A stretch of 53,686 nucleotides of DNA. Source: Bradyrhizobium macuxiense (lineage in GTDB: Bacteria; Pseudomonadota; Alphaproteobacteria; Rhizobiales; Xanthobacteraceae). The notes beneath the pieces were generated by a model. That model was not told where the DNA came from. It ran no database searches and saw nothing but the letters and a program-made list of their open reading frames with translations. Made by a program: the position numbers and the translations under genes. The DNA lies in assembly GCF_001542415.1 (NCBI RefSeq), contig NZ_LNCU01000081.1, forward strand, positions 143,243 through 196,928, given 5' to 3'. Every line of letters begins with the position of its first letter. Position 1 is the stretch's first letter. Shown here one piece after another: positions 52,036-53,686 of the stretch.

Positions 52036-52994
52036 CCGCTGCCGCCACCAGGTCCACTGCGCATTCCATCGTCGAAGCGTCGCCGCGCGCCAAGGCGTTC
52101 GCCGGCGGCCTCGTCATCCTTTATGCCGTGATCACGATCCTGCCGCTGCTGTGGATTGTCGCGACCGCGTTCAAGTCGCAGAGCGACGCCATCGCCTATC
52201 CGCCCAAGGTGATCTTCGAGCCGACCCTCGAAGGCTATGTGAACCTGTTCACCGTGCGTACGCGCCAGACGCCGGACTTCATCGCCAAGCTGCCGCCGCC
52301 CGCGACGTGGTACGACAAGCTGGTGCGCGAGCATGACATGGTGATCGCCGGGCCGTCGAAGGTCGTGCCGCGCTTCGTCAACTCGCTGATCATCGGCTTC
52401 GGCTCGACCTTCCTCGCGGTCTTCCTCGGCACGCTCGCGGCTTATGCGTTCTCGCGCTTCCGCATTCCGCTCGCCGATGATCTGCTGTTCTTTATCCTCT
52501 CCACGCGCATGATGCCGCCGGTCGCGGTGGCGATCCCGATCTATCTGATGTACCGGCAGCTCAATCTGACCGACACCAGGCTCGGCATGATCCTGCTCTA
52601 CACCGCGGTGAATGTCTCGCTCGCAGTCTGGCTGCTGAAGGGCTTCATCGACGAGATTCCGCGCGAGTATGAGGAGGCTGCCCTGGTTGACGGCTATACG
52701 CGGCTGCAGGCGCTGCGCAAGGTGGTGTTGCCCCAGGCCGTCACGGGTATCGCGGCGACCGCGATCTTCTGCCTGATCTTCTCCTGGAACGAGTACGCCT
52801 TCGCGGTGCTGCTGACCAGCGGCGAGGCACAGACCATGCCGCCCTTCATTCCCTTCATCATCGGCGAGGGTGGGCAGGATTGGCCGGCGGTTGCCGCCGC
52901 GACCACGCTGTTCGTCGTCCCGATCGTCATGTTCACCGTGCTGTTGCGCAAGCATCTGCTGCGCGGCATCACCTTCGGAGCGGTGCGCAAATGA
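52032..52994 (+). CDS. ABC transporter permease (MalG-like)
   Basis: A 320-residue membrane protein with six helices and the EAA loop EEAALVDGYTRLQALRKVVL. The loop between its first two helices is long, with a region after TVRTRQTPDFIAKLPPPATW that may be periplasmic. It overlaps the genes before and after it by four bases. Confidence 0.92.
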   Translation: MTAAATRSTAHSIVEASPRAKAFAGGLVILYAVITILPLLWIVATAFKSQSDAIAYPPKVIFEPTLEGYVNLFTVRTRQTPDFIAKLPPPATWYDKLVREHDMVIAGPSKVVPRFVNSLIIGFGSTFLAVFLGTLAAYAFSRFRIPLADDLLFFILSTRMMPPVAVAIPIYLMYRQLNLTDTRLGMILLYTAVNVSLAVWLLKGFIDEIPREYEEAALVDGYTRLQALRKVVLPQAVTGIAATAIFCLIFSWNEYAFAVLLTSGEAQTMPPFIPFIIGEGGQDWPAVAAATTLFVVPIVMFTVLLRKHLLRGITFGAVRK

Positions 52995-53206
52995 GTGGGT
53001 CCGTGGTTGCCAAGGGTGGCGTAACTCGGGGTGGCGTAGCTCGTTGGTTTCGTCGCGGGCCGTGGGAGGCCGTCGCGATGACCCTGATCGGAGGCGGCAT
53101 CATCATGCTGGTGCAGCCCTGGTCGATCGATCTTTACAGCTACTCCTTCGTGACGATCCTTGCCGGCACGGTCGGCTTCGTCATCGTCAGCCATTTTCCG
53201 GAGTAG
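52991..53206 (+). CDS. Small membrane protein in ABC operon
   Basis: A 71-residue protein with two hydrophobic segments (AVAMTLIGGGIIMLVQPW and SFVTILAGTVGFVIVSHF) and a basic start. Its ATG overlaps the permease stop as ATGA, so it is translated as part of the operon. Small proteins like this occur in some rhizobial sugar/polyol ABC operons; an accessory role in assembly is possible. Confidence 0.75.
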   Translation: MSGSVVAKGGVTRGGVARWFRRGPWEAVAMTLIGGGIIMLVQPWSIDLYSYSFVTILAGTVGFVIVSHFPE

Positions 53207-53210
53207 GGCC

Positions 53211-53686
53211 ATGGCTCAGATCCGCATCGAAAACCTGCGCAAGTCTTTCGATCAGTTCACCGCGGTGGAAGGCTCGACCTTCACGATCGACGACGGCACG
53301 TTCTTCGCGATGCTCGGGCCTTCCGGCTGCGGCAAGACCACCACCTTGCGCATGATTGCCGGCCTCGAGCTGCCGACCGAAGGCAAGATCCTGCTCGATG
53401 GCGAGGACGTCACGTTCGACCGTGCTGCCGCGCGCGATATCGCGTTCGTGTTCCAGCTGTTCGCGCTCTATCCGCACATGAATGTCGGAGAGAACATCGG
53501 CTTCCCCCTGAAGTGCCAGGGCATGGGCCGGCGCGAGCTCCGCGAGCGGGTGCAGGAGACCGCGCGGATGTTGCGGATCGAGCATCTGCTCGCGAGCAAG
53601 ACCTCGAAACTCTCGGGCGGCGACCGGCAGCGCGTCGCGCTCGGGCGCGCCATGGTGCGGCGGCCGAAGGCGTTCCTGATGGACGA
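53211..53686 (+). CDS. ABC transporter ATP-binding protein (CUT1/MalK-like), cut by window end
   Basis: The first 158 residues of an ATPase. Walker A is GPSGCGKTTTLRM (about residues 36-48), the Q-loop is IAFVFQLFALYPHMNV, and the signature is LSGGDRQRVALGRAM. The signature has Asp where the family usually has Gln (LSGGQ). The sequence ends just inside Walker B (AFLMD). It energises the upstream permeases. Confidence 0.92.
   Translation, partial: MAQIRIENLRKSFDQFTAVEGSTFTIDDGTFFAMLGPSGCGKTTTLRMIAGLELPTEGKILLDGEDVTFDRAAARDIAFVFQLFALYPHMNVGENIGFPLKCQGMGRRELRERVQETARMLRIEHLLASKTSKLSGGDRQRVALGRAMVRRPKAFLMD

Overview
The window is about 53.7 kb of high-GC DNA that most resembles the chromosome of Bradyrhizobium or a close relative in the Nitrobacteraceae. 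The reasons are the gene content (tandem CYP153-type P450s, several CaiB/BaiF CoA-transferases, a tripartite tricarboxylate transporter, an Omp25-like porin, numerous LysR regulators), the codon bias, and dispersed palindromic repeats of a kind common in that group. The assignment rests on pattern recognition; no database search was run. No rRNA, tRNA or CRISPR array was found.

Layout. 1-4.3 kb: the end of a LysR regulator, then a sigma-54 enhancer-binding activator followed by a flavin monooxygenase with a near-consensus -24/-12 promoter and repeated GTGGCGCC boxes. 5.1-7.5 kb: amidase and a TauE/SafE exporter, translationally coupled. 7.5-11.8 kb: a divergently regulated CoA-thioester cluster (acyl-CoA dehydrogenase, CoA-transferase, MaoC-type hydratase, with a LysR gene opposite). 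12.0-13.1 kb: a two-subunit TPP decarboxylase. 13.8-16.4 kb: two CYP153-like P450s. 17.0-19.6 kb: a DUF898 membrane protein with an M48 protease. 19.7-23.2 kb: a periplasmic binding protein, a third P450 and a 5'-truncated epoxide-hydrolase-like gene. 23.9-25.9 kb: a coupled zinc-metallopeptidase/ATP-grasp pair. 26.0-28.9 kb: a VOC protein, a LysR regulator and a MerR regulator fused to a P-loop domain with its own MerR-type promoter. 29-35 kb: repeats, a DUF2927 protein, an L,D-transpeptidase, an acetolactate-synthase-like enzyme and small proteins.

35.1-41.3 kb is a carboxylate uptake/activation operon: GntR regulator opposite CoA-transferase-TctC-TctB-TctA-PdxA2. The TctA frame carries an internal TGA. 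41.4-49.6 kb looks like a decaying accessory region: low coding density, a CoA-transferase with a possible transport-gene remnant, a broken serine resolvase, a free-standing copy of the resolvase HTH domain, and several transmembrane microproteins of under 40 residues. An Omp25-type porin also lies there. 49.6-53.7 kb is a carbohydrate-type ABC importer operon cut by the window end.

Most promising for follow-up: the metallopeptidase/ATP-grasp pair, the MerR-ATPase fusion, the microprotein cluster, the sigma-54 monooxygenase regulon boxes and the interrupted TctA gene.
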